26,314 nucleotides of DNA from CAYMGM01 sp964390005 (GCA_964390005.1 CAYMGM010000021.1:1-26314); one strand, 5' to 3'. Numbered from the stretch's first letter, positions 7,499 through 15,982 are shown. Notes: generated by a model from the sequence alone, not told the origin. A program made the numbers and translations.

Positions 7499-9189
7499 GC
7501 TTTGCGCTTCTTTTTCGGCGGCGCGTCATGGGCAGCCGCATCGTCTAGCAAACTTTGCGCAGCTTGGCGCGCGGCTTTGGTCGTTTCACTGCCCGCCAGC
7601 ATGCGCGCGATTTCTTCGACGCGGGCGGCGGGGGCAAGGGGCTCGACATCGGTTGAAGCGCCGCCTGGCGTCGCGCGTTTGACAACGCGAAAAGCATGCG
7701 CGCCGCGGGCGGCCACTTGTGGGCTGTGCGTGATGACAAGAACCTGCAAGTTTTGGCCCAGTTGCGCTAACCGGTCGCCAACAGCCGATGCCGCTTGGCC
7801 GCCGATGCCCGTATCGACTTCGTCGAACACAAGCGTCTGGGGGCGCGCCAACACAACCTTGATCGCTAGCATGAAACGCGCCAGCTCGCCGCCCGAGGCA
7901 ACCTTTTGCAAAGCCCCCGGCGCAGCGCCGGGATTGGTTGCCGCTTCAAAGGCGATGCGGTCGATCCCTTCGGGGCCGAAAGCCTCAGGCGGCAGAGGCT
8001 CAAGCCGGACATGAAATTGGGCACGCTCAAGCTTGAGCGGCGGCAGTTCAGCCTGAACGGCTTTTTCCAAATCTCGGGCCGCTTTTTGACGGGCTTTGGA
8101 CAGGGCTTGGGCCCGTTCTTGATAGGTTTTTTGCGCCGTGGCCGCCGCCGCAGATAAATCGCGCAGCGCCGATTGTCCACCTTCCAACAACGAAAGCTTG
8201 GCGCGTAAATCATCGCGGACGGCCCCCAAATCTTCGGGGGCGACGCCATGCTTGCGCGCCGCGCCGCGCAAGGCGAAAAGGCGCGCTTCGATGGCATCCA
8301 GATCCGTGGGATTATCGTCAAAGCTGGCGGCAAAATGCTCGATAGCTTGGGCTGCTTCGGCGGCGTCATTGGCCGCGCGGTCGATTTGCGCCAAGACGGC
8401 GGCCAGATCCGGCGCTTTGTCGGTCAGGCGCACGATAAACTTTCCTGCCTGCGCCAAGGCCGGAATCGCGCCGCGTTCGTCTTCTAACGCACGCTGTGCG
8501 GCTTCCAACGCCTCCAATATTTTGTCACGGTTTTGAAGCCGCGTGCGCTGCGCGGCCAAGGCGTCGGCTTCGCCTTCGCGCGGCGCTAAATCGTCTAGCT
8601 CGCCCACGGCGGCGCGCAGATAATCTTCTTCGGCGCGGGCGCGCTGCTGGTTGGTGGCCGCTTCTGACAAAGCCTTTTCGGCGGCGCGCCAAGCGTCATA
8701 AGCCAGACGCAGCGCGAACTTTTGTGGGAGAAGTTTGCCAAAAGCGTCAAGCAAATCGCGATGCGTCGCGGGGTTTAGCAAACCATAGGTTTCATATTGG
8801 CCATGCACATCGACAAGAAAATCGCCGACGCTGCGCAGCAACGCAATGCCGATGGGTTGGTCGTTCAGATAGGCGCGGCTTTTGCCATCGGCGGCAACGA
8901 CGCGTCGCAAAATCAGCGTGCCATCGGCGCTATCCAGCCCTTGTTCGGCCAGCAGCGTCTTTAGCGCACCCGGGAAGGGGCCAGTGAAGTCGGCAGAGAC
9001 AACGGCTTGGGTCGCGCCTTTGCGGACCAAGGCCGCATCGCTGCGCGCGCCCAAAGCCAAGCCCAAAGCATCTAAAAGGATCGACTTGCCAGCGCCAGTT
9101 TCGCCCGTGAAAACGCTAAGCCCTTCGCTTAGATCCAGCGCCAGCTTGCCTATCAGAACGACATCCTGAATGACAAGACGGGCAAGCAT
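7495..9189 (-). CDS. recN: DNA repair protein RecN
   Basis: This 564-aa SMC-like ATPase acts in recombinational double-strand break repair. Walker A is GETGAGKS (29-36), the ABC signature is VASGGELARFMLA (about 430), and Walker B/D-loop is FDEVDTGIGG (455-464). The middle is rich in Ala, Glu and Arg, as expected of the coiled-coil arms. Start and stop are both coupled: the bamD stop and recN start share a base (TAATG), and the recN stop overlaps the ligA start (ATGA). No LexA box of its own is visible, which fits expression from the bamD promoter. Confidence 0.97.
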   Translation of the reverse strand: MLARLVIQDVVLIGKLALDLSEGLSVFTGETGAGKSILLDALGLALGARSDAALVRKGATQAVVSADFTGPFPGALKTLLAEQGLDSADGTLILRRVVAADGKSRAYLNDQPIGIALLRSVGDFLVDVHGQYETYGLLNPATHRDLLDAFGKLLPQKFALRLAYDAWRAAEKALSEAATNQQRARAEEDYLRAAVGELDDLAPREGEADALAAQRTRLQNRDKILEALEAAQRALEDERGAIPALAQAGKFIVRLTDKAPDLAAVLAQIDRAANDAAEAAQAIEHFAASFDDNPTDLDAIEARLFALRGAARKHGVAPEDLGAVRDDLRAKLSLLEGGQSALRDLSAAAATAQKTYQERAQALSKARQKAARDLEKAVQAELPPLKLERAQFHVRLEPLPPEAFGPEGIDRIAFEAATNPGAAPGALQKVASGGELARFMLAIKVVLARPQTLVFDEVDTGIGGQAASAVGDRLAQLGQNLQVLVITHSPQVAARGAHAFRVVKRATPGGASTDVEPLAPAARVEEIARMLAGSETTKAARQAAQSLLDDAAAHDAPPKKKRKA

Positions 9190-10001
9190 TAAAAGACCTT
9201 GTGCCAGACTCGCGCGATCCAGGATTGCTCGCTGGCTTCAGGCGTCAGGTTGTTGGCCGTTAAAAGAGCATAGCTGTCTTTGTACCAGTCGCTGCCGGGG
9301 AAGTTGTATCCCAAAACCGCGGCGGTTGCCTTGGCTTCGTCCGTGATGCCGAGCGCCAGATAACATTCGACCAAGCGATGCAAAGCTTCAGGCACGTGGC
9401 TTGTCGTTTGGTATTTTTCGACAACGGTGCGGAAGCGCCCGACGGCAGCCGTATAGATTTTCTGCTTCATATAGTTGCGGCCCACTTCCATTTCGGCGCC
9501 CGCCATGTGGTCGTTGACCAACGCAATTTTTAACACGGCGTCTTTGGCATAGGTCGTCTCGGGGAAGCGGCTGACGATTTCCTGAAGGATCTTCAGCGCG
9601 TTTTCGGCATAGGTCTGATCGCGGCGCACATCGGCCAAACGTTCATAGAAACACAAAGCTTTTAGGTAATAGGCATAGGCGATTTGCGCGTTGCCCGGAT
9701 GCATCTGAATGAACTGATCTAATGCGACCACGGCATCGTCATAGTTCATGGCTTGATACTGGGCAAAAGCCGCCATAAGCTCGGCCCGTGTCGCCCATTG
9801 AGAATAGGGATGCTGACGCTCGACCTCTTCAAAGGCTTTGGCCGCTTCGCCATAGGACTTCTTGTCCATTTTATCCATGGCTTCGTTGTACAGCTCTTCC
9901 ACGGGTTTTTCCGGGGGCAGCTTGTCTTTGTCGCCCGAACAAGCCGTCAGGCTTAACAGAACAAATCCGGCAAAGGCAAAACGAAGGGCGGTTTGACGCA
10001 T
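9189..10001 (-). CDS. bamD: outer membrane assembly lipoprotein BamD
   Basis: BamD is the essential lipoprotein of the BAM complex that folds beta-barrel proteins into the outer membrane. The 270-aa product has a lipoprotein signal peptide with lipobox LTAC, so C21 would be the lipidated residue. TPR-like repeats follow (YGEAAKAFEEVERQHPYSQW, then NYDDAVVALDQFIQMHPGN, then ALKILQEIVSRFPET). The bamD-recN-ligA order is the common alphaproteobacterial one, but the lpxC gene often found upstream is replaced here by a DegT-family aminotransferase gene. Confidence 0.95.
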   Translation of the reverse strand: MRQTALRFAFAGFVLLSLTACSGDKDKLPPEKPVEELYNEAMDKMDKKSYGEAAKAFEEVERQHPYSQWATRAELMAAFAQYQAMNYDDAVVALDQFIQMHPGNAQIAYAYYLKALCFYERLADVRRDQTYAENALKILQEIVSRFPETTYAKDAVLKIALVNDHMAGAEMEVGRNYMKQKIYTAAVGRFRTVVEKYQTTSHVPEALHRLVECYLALGITDEAKATAAVLGYNFPGSDWYKDSYALLTANNLTPEASEQSWIARVWHKVF

Positions 10002-10025
10002 GGCGTTTCATCCGGCGTTAAAGTG

Positions 10026-10062
10026 AAAAAAAACAAAACCAGCCGCGAGAATCAACGCGCTG
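10026..10062 (-). terminator. terminator-like hairpin in the bamD leader
   Basis: Reading the minus strand, CAGCGCG (10062-10056) pairs with CGCGGCTG (10047-10040) with one bulged G. It is followed by a T-rich tract: four Ts, one G and eight Ts (10038-10026). It lies 43 bases after the DegT-family gene and 25 bases before the bamD start. It could terminate the upstream gene or attenuate bamD, because a good promoter lies on its upstream side. Confidence 0.55.
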
Positions 10063-10074
10063 CAAGGCCTGCCG

Positions 10075-10102
10075 TTTATAGCATGGCGTGAAAGGGCATC
10101 AA
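10075..10102 (-). promoter_or_regulatory. putative promoter for bamD-recN-ligA
   Basis: On the minus strand TTGATG (10102-10097, four of six) and TATAAA (10080-10075, five of six) are separated by 16 bases. The predicted start is near 10068, inside the short gap after the DegT-family gene. Transcripts starting here would pass through the hairpin at 10040-10062. Confidence 0.5.
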
Positions 10103-10104
10103 AC

Positions 10105-11283
10105 TTATTTCCCGCGTTTTTCCGTTGCTTGGCACAAAGCGCGGACGGTAAGGGCGACATTGTCGTCGTCCATAAAGCCATGAAAAGGCAGGCCAATCAC
10201 ATGGCGGGCCAAAACTTCCGAGACCGGGGCCAATGCGGCGCGGGCGGCAAGATCGGCCCCTTTTTTGCTGCGCCCCATTGCGTCTGCGACGCGGCACCCG
10301 GCGAAATGAGGGTGCCGGTAAAGGGGCGGAAAATAGGTTTTGTGACCGCAAACGCCCAGCGCAGCCAAACGGTCCAAAAGCGTGCTGGGCAGCGGATAGC
10401 AAGATTTGACCATAAAGCTGCTGACAACCGCTTGGTCTAACAAAGGATGGATCTCAAACCGGTCTTCCAGACCGGCAAAGGCTTTGACGTAGGATTCATA
10501 AATGGCGCGCCTGCGCTTTTTAATGTCGGGCCAGCGCTTGATCTGGGCCAGCGCGACGGCGGCATGCATTTCGCTGAGCTTGGCATTTTCGCCCGCGCGG
10601 ATCGTCAAATGGTTTTTCATCCCAAAATTGCTGTAATAATGGGCAGCTTCGATTTTCTTGGGATCTTGCGCGACGATCAACCCGCCTTCGCCCACGCCAA
10701 AGGGCTTGAGCGCATGCAAACTGTGCGCGACGATGCCCGTTTTGAGATAGGCTTGGCTTTCGACCGCGGCGGCGGCATCGATCAAAACTTTAATCCCCGT
10801 TGCGCGTGAAAACTTGTCCCAAGCCTCGGCGGGCAGGGGAATGCCGTAAATCGAAACCGGCATAACAATGTCTATTTTTGTTTTCGCGGCGATGGCTTTG
10901 GCAATGGCTGGCGTTAACAACCAACTTTCGGGATCGACATCGGCGATAATCGGCTCGGCCCCCAAATGCTGGGCGGCCAGCGGGCCTGCCGGAAAATTAA
11001 TGGCCGGAACCAAAATGCGCGACCCGGGCCCTGCGCCCAAAACCTGAAGCCCCACGACAAGCGCGCTATAGCCCGAGGCCACGGTCTTGACGAAAAGTGA
11101 GCCGTCTTTCAGCCCTTGCGCCTTGGTCATCAGCGCACAAAAATCGCTCTCAAAAGTCGTAATCAGCGGGCCGAAGTTTGAATACCAACGGTTTTCCTCT
11201 ATCTGGCGGAGATAGGGAAGATACTCATCCACCGAAGGCAAATCGGGGATATTGAAACGGGCGCGATCATTGGGCAAGGTCAT
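10105..11283 (-). CDS. DegT/DnrJ/EryC1/StrS-family aminotransferase
   Basis: This PLP-dependent enzyme belongs to the family that aminates keto-sugars bound to nucleotides, usually for O-antigen, capsule or glycosylation sugars. Signs are the substrate loop ASGYSALVVGLQ (69-80), LVPAINFPAG (91-100), D169 in LIDAAAAV, and the cofactor lysine K193 in HSLHALKPFGVGEGG. I chose the ATG at 11283 (392 aa) because AGGG lies eight bases upstream; a GTG at 11319 would add 12 residues without a clear ribosome site. It is divergent from galE across about 200 bases. No dehydratase partner is in the window, so the sugar is unknown. Confidence 0.85.
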   Translation of the reverse strand: MTLPNDRARFNIPDLPSVDEYLPYLRQIEENRWYSNFGPLITTFESDFCALMTKAQGLKDGSLFVKTVASGYSALVVGLQVLGAGPGSRILVPAINFPAGPLAAQHLGAEPIIADVDPESWLLTPAIAKAIAAKTKIDIVMPVSIYGIPLPAEAWDKFSRATGIKVLIDAAAAVESQAYLKTGIVAHSLHALKPFGVGEGGLIVAQDPKKIEAAHYYSNFGMKNHLTIRAGENAKLSEMHAAVALAQIKRWPDIKKRRRAIYESYVKAFAGLEDRFEIHPLLDQAVVSSFMVKSCYPLPSTLLDRLAALGVCGHKTYFPPLYRHPHFAGCRVADAMGRSKKGADLAARAALAPVSEVLARHVIGLPFHGFMDDDNVALTVRALCQATEKRGK

Positions 11284-11483
11284 GTCTGCAACCCTAGCGG
11301 AAAACAACGCCACAGGCACGCGATTCGTCTTAAGGCTAATTTGGGATGTATTTGAATAGAATATTTATGCATTTCAGGTAAATAGATCGCCTTTTTTAAG
11401 TAAAAAGGAAAGAAAAAGTCTTTATTCTGTCGAAGGCAAGGACTATTCTGCCGCGCGGCAAAGGAAGATGAAGGAACCATAAA

Positions 11484-12497
11484 ATGAATGTTTTTGTCAC
11501 GGGTGGCGCGGGATATATCGGCTCGCACACATGCGTCGAGCTTTTGAAACAAGGCCACAAAGTCGTCATTTACGATAATCTGTGCAATGCAAGCCCCGAT
11601 GTTATCGACCGTATCGAAGCGATCACAGGCCAGCGGCCTGTTTTTGTCGAAGGCGATGTGCGCGATCGTGCGCTCGTTGAAAAGACGCTGCGCGCCGAAG
11701 CTTGCGAAGCCGTCATTCATTTTGCAGGCTTAAAAGCGGTCGGCGAGTCCGAGCAAAAACCGCTGATGTACTATGACAATAACGTTGTAGGAACACTGCG
11801 TCTTGCTGAAGCGATGCAGGCGGCGGACGTGCGCTTTATCATCTTTAGCTCGTCCGCGACGGTGTATGGCACGCCCGTTTTTCTTCCCTATACCGAACAG
11901 CACCCTCTTTCAGCCATCAATACATATGGGCATACCAAGCTGGTTGCCGAAGGGCTTTTGCAAAACTTTGCCAAAGCGTGGCCTGCAAGTGCGATTGGCC
12001 TTTTGCGCTATTTTAACCCCGTTGGGGCGCATGAAAGCGGCCTGATCGGCGAGGATCCCAAAGGCATTCCGAATAATTTGATGCCCTATGTGACGCAAGT
12101 TGCGGTTGGCAAACGTCCCTTTTTAAACGTGTGGGGCGGTGATTACGATACGCCCGACGGCACGGGCGTGCGCGATTACGTGCATGTTGTCGATCTGGCA
12201 CGGGGACATGTGTGCGCGCTTGAAAAGCTTATAAAGGATCAAAAAAGCTTTGCCGTCAATTTGGGAACAGGGCAGGGCTCTAGCGTTTTAGATGTCATCA
12301 AAGCGTTCGAGCAAGCCAGCGGGCGCAAGATTCCCTATCAAATCGCGCCGCGCCGCGCGGGCGATTTGCCAAGCTATTATGCCGATGCGTCCTATGCTGC
12401 TACACTTTTGGGGTGGCGGGCCGAAAAAGATTTGGCCGCTATGTGTCGCGATAGCTGGAACTGGCAGTCGAAAAATCCAAACGGTTATCAGGCCTGA
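11484..12497 (+). CDS. galE: UDP-glucose 4-epimerase GalE
   Basis: This 337-aa short-chain dehydrogenase-fold epimerase interconverts UDP-glucose and UDP-galactose and may also accept the N-acetyl forms. The NAD-binding GGAGYIGSH is at residues 7-15, the catalytic serine lies in FSSSATVYG (121-129), and the Y148-x3-K152 pair is in TYGHTK. NPVGAHESGLIGEDP and the C-terminal domain match full-length GalE. AAGGAA lies upstream of the ATG. The last 10 bases overlap the end of the convergent 411-aa gene. Together with the DegT-family gene it suggests nucleotide-sugar supply for surface glycans. Confidence 0.95.
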   Translation: MNVFVTGGAGYIGSHTCVELLKQGHKVVIYDNLCNASPDVIDRIEAITGQRPVFVEGDVRDRALVEKTLRAEACEAVIHFAGLKAVGESEQKPLMYYDNNVVGTLRLAEAMQAADVRFIIFSSSATVYGTPVFLPYTEQHPLSAINTYGHTKLVAEGLLQNFAKAWPASAIGLLRYFNPVGAHESGLIGEDPKGIPNNLMPYVTQVAVGKRPFLNVWGGDYDTPDGTGVRDYVHVVDLARGHVCALEKLIKDQKSFAVNLGTGQGSSVLDVIKAFEQASGRKIPYQIAPRRAGDLPSYYADASYAATLLGWRAEKDLAAMCRDSWNWQSKNPNGYQA

Positions 12498-13723
12498 CCC
12501 GGGCAAGGGATCCTTGCGTCGGCATGATGAGGCTCTTGCGGCTTTTGGCGCGGGCGCAGTGGCGACAGGCCTTGAACGATCCGTTCGGCAGCTGTTTGAA
12601 TGGCGCCCAAAGCATGCTTCCAACCGGAATCGATCAACAAAGGCCGTTTAATCCGCGAGCTGTTATAAGGCCCCGCGACGCCGCAAAGACGCAGATTTTC
12701 GGTCAAGCGCTGGCTTAACGTCGCACCCGACAATGTTCCTAGCGGTGACAGGTTTTTTTGCGCAAGAGGCGCTTGCGCGCCGCGCCAGAAATCAGCAAAA
12801 GCCTCGCCCATATCTTTAAACTGCCAATGCAGACGTGCGCGGCGTTTCAGCCGACCGCCGCAATTGCCTAAAGGCCATGCGTGAAGAAGGCGCAGCGACG
12901 GCACATGCTGGCCCTGCAGGCTTGGATCTATTTGTAAGCAAGCAATGCTGTCGCTAATTAGGGCGGGCGCATTGCCCGTTAGAATGATTTCGTCGGCATA
13001 GCCCAGCGCGGCAGCTTTCAGCGAAAGGCCGAAGGGAACGGCGCCAAACCATTTTTGCGCGTCAGGAAGAAGGGTTAAAACGTCTTTTTCGTCTGAAGGC
13101 GTTAGAAGGCCGGTCGGCACATAGAGATAAAGATCCTTTTTGTTTTCGCTGACGATGGTGCGCAGCGATTGCAAAACGGCGGCTTTGTCCCATGACGGGT
13201 CGGAAAGGTTTCCCAACATGACAGCGCGCACGCGGCCCTTGTGATGAAGTTTTTCCCACGCAACTTCTTGCGCGGCTTCGGCGGCGCGGCGCGGCGTCAT
13301 TTGCGATGGAAAGGTATGGACATGAAGGATATCTTGATCCCAGTTGGGCAGGCCGCGCCGCGCCAATTTGGCTGAATTGATAAGAACAAGATGGGCTAAA
13401 TCCATACGATCGCCCGGCAAAGACGAGGTGAAAAGGGAAAGCGTCCGCGCTTCTTCGCCTGCAAATGGCGGTGATTGTGGGTTCAAGCGGATAATAACGT
13501 CGGCTTCTTCGCGCGGCGATTGCGGGGCAAGCGCGGGCCGTCCAAAATAAGCTTCGATCATGCCGCTCAGCTCATCAATATAACGGGTCCATTGATCGTT
13601 TCTTTGTTGCCGCCAAGTAAAATCTTCGGCTTCGGGGCCTGTCGCTGCGGCAGGGGTGGGCAAAGACGGCAAGCTTGGGGCGTCGATCCGGTACTGAAAA
13701 CCAAAAGAAGCTGTTGTCGCCAT
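12488..13723 (-). CDS. hypothetical protein, 411 aa
   Basis: I do not recognise a family. The reading frame is long, has a ribosome site (AAAGGA before the ATG) and the same codon character as its neighbours, so it is likely real. There is no signal peptide or clear membrane span. The N-terminal 35 residues are Pro/Ala-rich. The middle (about 165-270) looks like an alpha/beta fold, with strands such as VRAVMLGNLSDPSWD, KKDLYLYVPTGLL and ADEIILTGNAPALISDSI. The C-terminus is rich in Arg, Pro and His. It is convergent with galE (10-base overlap) and divergent from the WcbI-like gene, so a role in surface polysaccharide synthesis is possible only by neighbourhood. Confidence 0.75.
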   Translation of the reverse strand: MATTASFGFQYRIDAPSLPSLPTPAAATGPEAEDFTWRQQRNDQWTRYIDELSGMIEAYFGRPALAPQSPREEADVIIRLNPQSPPFAGEEARTLSLFTSSLPGDRMDLAHLVLINSAKLARRGLPNWDQDILHVHTFPSQMTPRRAAEAAQEVAWEKLHHKGRVRAVMLGNLSDPSWDKAAVLQSLRTIVSENKKDLYLYVPTGLLTPSDEKDVLTLLPDAQKWFGAVPFGLSLKAAALGYADEIILTGNAPALISDSIACLQIDPSLQGQHVPSLRLLHAWPLGNCGGRLKRRARLHWQFKDMGEAFADFWRGAQAPLAQKNLSPLGTLSGATLSQRLTENLRLCGVAGPYNSSRIKRPLLIDSGWKHALGAIQTAAERIVQGLSPLRPRQKPQEPHHADARIPCPGQA

Positions 13724-13850
13724 GTGTAAATTCCTTTGGGTGAACGATTCTAAAGCCTTGTAAAAATGTCAGGGCAATCTGTCAGCAATGGGTTCAAATT
13801 TCGGCAAGAATGAGTCAATTTAGGCAGAGATTTTAGAAAAAGGAACATAC

Positions 13851-14780
13851 ATGACGACGCCCCGCCTTTGTTTTGTCGTGACTTGCAATGCGCCCTCGGT
13901 CGCGCTTTTGGCTGCAGATATGCTGCCGGGGGCTGTTTGTCATGTGGTGGATTATCTGGACCCTGCCAGCTATCGCCCTGACGCTTTGGCGGCTTTGCAG
14001 GCCGATATGGGGGCCGCTGATCACATTTTTGTCCAGCGTGGCGGCTATGGGCCGTTGGCGCATCATGCGCTTTTGCAAGCTTATCCTGATCGCGTGCGCG
14101 GCGTTGCGACCTTTTGGTTTCGCGGTCTGTTTCCCGACGGTTGCTATGTTGGCAGCGTGGGCGACAAATTTCAGGATCCTTCCTTTTACCATAATGCGGC
14201 GCTGGTCGCGACTTTCCGTTCGGGGCGCAGCGAAAGATGGGCCCGCAAATATGCCTTTACCCATGATCATTTTGAAAAACTGAATCTCTTCAAGGCGTGG
14301 GATCAAGGAATTGATTGGCTGGCGCGTGAAGATCAGGCGCTTGATTTCCCGGCGGCGGGTCTGGTCGATGCCTATTGCCGGGAAAGGCTAGGTTTTTACA
14401 GCTTTAACCATCCGTGCCTTGGGCTTTTGCATCAGTATTACCATGGCGTTTTTTCGTCTCTTGGGCTTAAGCCTCAAAATGCCAACCTCGCCGCGTTGCG
14501 CGACCCTATGACCGCGCATGACATCGTTCCCGTTTTCGACTTTGTGGCCGAGCATTATGGCCTTTCCTATCGGACCAGCCCACATTGGTATTTGGATCAT
14601 TGGAAAAAATATATCGATCAAGACAGCTATATCCGTTTGTGCTATGAGACCTACCGCCAAACAGATCCCGCTAAGTTGACGGTCAGCGTGCCGCCTGATC
14701 TTGTCGAGGCTTGGCAAAGCGATCCATCTCTTCAGATGTTGACGCCGCCAGCCAAGGAACAATTGGCAGCGTCGAGCTAG
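13851..14780 (+). CDS. WcbI-like polysaccharide biosynthesis protein (putative acyltransferase)
   Basis: The 309-aa protein resembles the WcbI family, named for a Burkholderia capsule gene and thought to be an acetyl/acyltransferase. Matching elements are the N-terminal strand ending in TCNAPS (11-16, where the family has a Gly-Asn-Cys-Gln-like turn), FRGLFPDGCYVG (90-101), YHNAALVATFRSGRSERW (113-130) and FNHP (185-188). I make this assignment from remembered motif pattern, not a search. The C-terminal third is Trp/Tyr-rich. The acyl-carrier-like gene follows after 18 bases, which supports an acyl-transfer role. The promoter region is shared with the divergent 411-aa gene. Confidence 0.55.
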   Translation: MTTPRLCFVVTCNAPSVALLAADMLPGAVCHVVDYLDPASYRPDALAALQADMGAADHIFVQRGGYGPLAHHALLQAYPDRVRGVATFWFRGLFPDGCYVGSVGDKFQDPSFYHNAALVATFRSGRSERWARKYAFTHDHFEKLNLFKAWDQGIDWLAREDQALDFPAAGLVDAYCRERLGFYSFNHPCLGLLHQYYHGVFSSLGLKPQNANLAALRDPMTAHDIVPVFDFVAEHYGLSYRTSPHWYLDHWKKYIDQDSYIRLCYETYRQTDPAKLTVSVPPDLVEAWQSDPSLQMLTPPAKEQLAASS

Positions 14781-14798
14781 AGAGGTCACATCCTAATC

Positions 14799-15038
14799 AT
14801 GACGTTCGCTCCTCCCAGCCTCCACCCGGATTGGCCGCGTTTTGTGCAAATCGTTACGACGATGTTTCCCGACTTGTCCGAGCCGCCGTCGCCGGGGCTT
14901 TTGTTGACGGATTTGCCAGGGTACGATTCATATACGCGCATTAACCTTGTTTTGGCCGCCGAGGAAGTTTTTCATGTTCGTTTGACGGCGGCTCAGATCT
15001 CGGCTCTGCGTCGTTTGAGTGATTTTTTGCCTCCCTAA
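14799..15038 (+). CDS. acyl carrier protein-like protein
   Basis: The small 79-aa protein has the ACP layout. Helix I is at about 12-24, followed by a loop. The phosphopantetheine-type site D43-S44-Y45 (TDLPGYDSYTRINLVLAAEE) begins helix II, which is followed by FHVRLTAAQISALRRLSDFL like the ACP C-terminal helices. The canonical motif is Asp-Ser-Leu; here it is Asp-Ser-Tyr, and the protein is less acidic than fatty-acid ACP. It lies 18 bases after the WcbI-like gene, with GAGAGG some 14 bases before the ATG. It is probably a dedicated carrier for an acyl group put onto a glycan; the housekeeping acpP is unlikely. Confidence 0.7.
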   Translation: MTFAPPSLHPDWPRFVQIVTTMFPDLSEPPSPGLLLTDLPGYDSYTRINLVLAAEEVFHVRLTAAQISALRRLSDFLPP

Positions 15039-15043
15039 GCCAT

Positions 15044-15071
15044 TTGCTTTCGGGGTGAAGGCGCGTATTTT
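15044..15071 (+). promoter_or_regulatory. possible promoter for exported-protein gene
   Basis: TTGCTT (15044-15049) and TATTTT (15066-15071) are separated by 16 bases, and an AT-rich stretch follows. It lies between the ACP-like gene and the ATG at 15105. The match is modest. Confidence 0.35.
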
Positions 15072-15104
15072 ATAGAAAAATTCCTTTAAGAAGAGAGCAA
15101 ATAA

Positions 15105-15944
15105 ATGAGAAGACGCGATGCGTTGTTTTATATTACTGAGGGCGTGCTTGTTTTTTTTGCAAGCGGAGGAAAAAGTCTTTTCGCTGCCGAGCCGCCAAAG
15201 CTTTTTATCGAAGGTTGGAAAATCGCCGCGGATGAAAGCGTTGCCAAGAAGGGCGGCCTTTTTGGTCTTTTGGCTCAACACGTGACGTTTGAACACCTCT
15301 ATCTCAAGTTGCGTGATGGCAAGAAGTGGGTTTATTTCGCGGGCTTTCCAACCGATCCCACGACGGGAAAATTGACCAGTATGTGGCAAGCGAATGCCTG
15401 CCTTGGCGTTCATGTCTTGTCCGAAGAAGAAAACGAAGCGCTTCGCAACCGCTATGCCTATCAGGGATTGCAGTCCGAGCGTTCGCTTTATCCGGCCAAA
15501 CCCGTAACAGAAGGGCGCGTCGACGGTAAGCCGTTGTCAACGGTGGCGGCTGTTGACATTGCCGGAACGCTTTTAGATCTGTCGGCAGCGATTAATTCGG
15601 CTGGCTTGCGTTATGTGCCTGCGCAGATCAATGCGTCGCCCCCCAATTCGAATGCCGTTGCTGCTGCGCTTTTGGCACAAGTCGGGTATTGCGCAAAAGA
15701 TTCTTGTGAGCGGCTTCAGGGTGATTTTAGCGCGGCTTTGGCGCCGGGGATCAATCACGGCTTATCGCTTGAAGTCAAGCCCGGACATGTTTATGCCGAT
15801 TTGGCTAAACAAAAAGGCGCGACGGTCGAAAGCCTCGTCAGGGCCTTTAAAGCATCGGACGAAGCGCAGCCTCGTCGTCCGGTAGGGGCCGCGCGCAAAG
15901 ATATGGTTTCTTCCGATCCAGAAACTTGCCAGATCTCTGGCTAA
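15105..15944 (+). CDS. exported hypothetical protein, possible Tat substrate
   Basis: The 279-aa protein has an N-terminal signal with three arginines (MRRRDALFYI) ahead of a hydrophobic stretch and a likely cleavage after LFAA (about residue 28). The RRxxLF pattern is compatible with Tat export. The mature part contains HLYLKLRDGKKW (64-75) and PPNSNAVAAALLAQVG (179-194). A similar Asn-Ser-Asn helix motif occurs in permuted NlpC/P60-like (papain-fold) proteins, so a cell-wall or amide hydrolase fold is a weak possibility. AGAAGAGAG precedes the ATG and a strong terminator follows the stop. Function is unknown. Confidence 0.72.
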   Translation: MRRRDALFYITEGVLVFFASGGKSLFAAEPPKLFIEGWKIAADESVAKKGGLFGLLAQHVTFEHLYLKLRDGKKWVYFAGFPTDPTTGKLTSMWQANACLGVHVLSEEENEALRNRYAYQGLQSERSLYPAKPVTEGRVDGKPLSTVAAVDIAGTLLDLSAAINSAGLRYVPAQINASPPNSNAVAAALLAQVGYCAKDSCERLQGDFSAALAPGINHGLSLEVKPGHVYADLAKQKGATVESLVRAFKASDEAQPRRPVGAARKDMVSSDPETCQISG

Positions 15945-15948
15945 GATT

Positions 15949-15982
15949 AAAAAAAGGGAGCCTGTGAAGGCTCCCTTTTTTT
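15949..15982. terminator. bidirectional intrinsic terminator
   Basis: GGGAGCC (15956-15962) and GGCTCCC (15969-15975) enclose a six-base loop. Seven As flank the left side and seven Ts the right, so the hairpin works in both directions. It ends the exported-protein gene (+), and recA transcripts (-) that read about 75 bases past their stop would meet it too. Confidence 0.92.
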
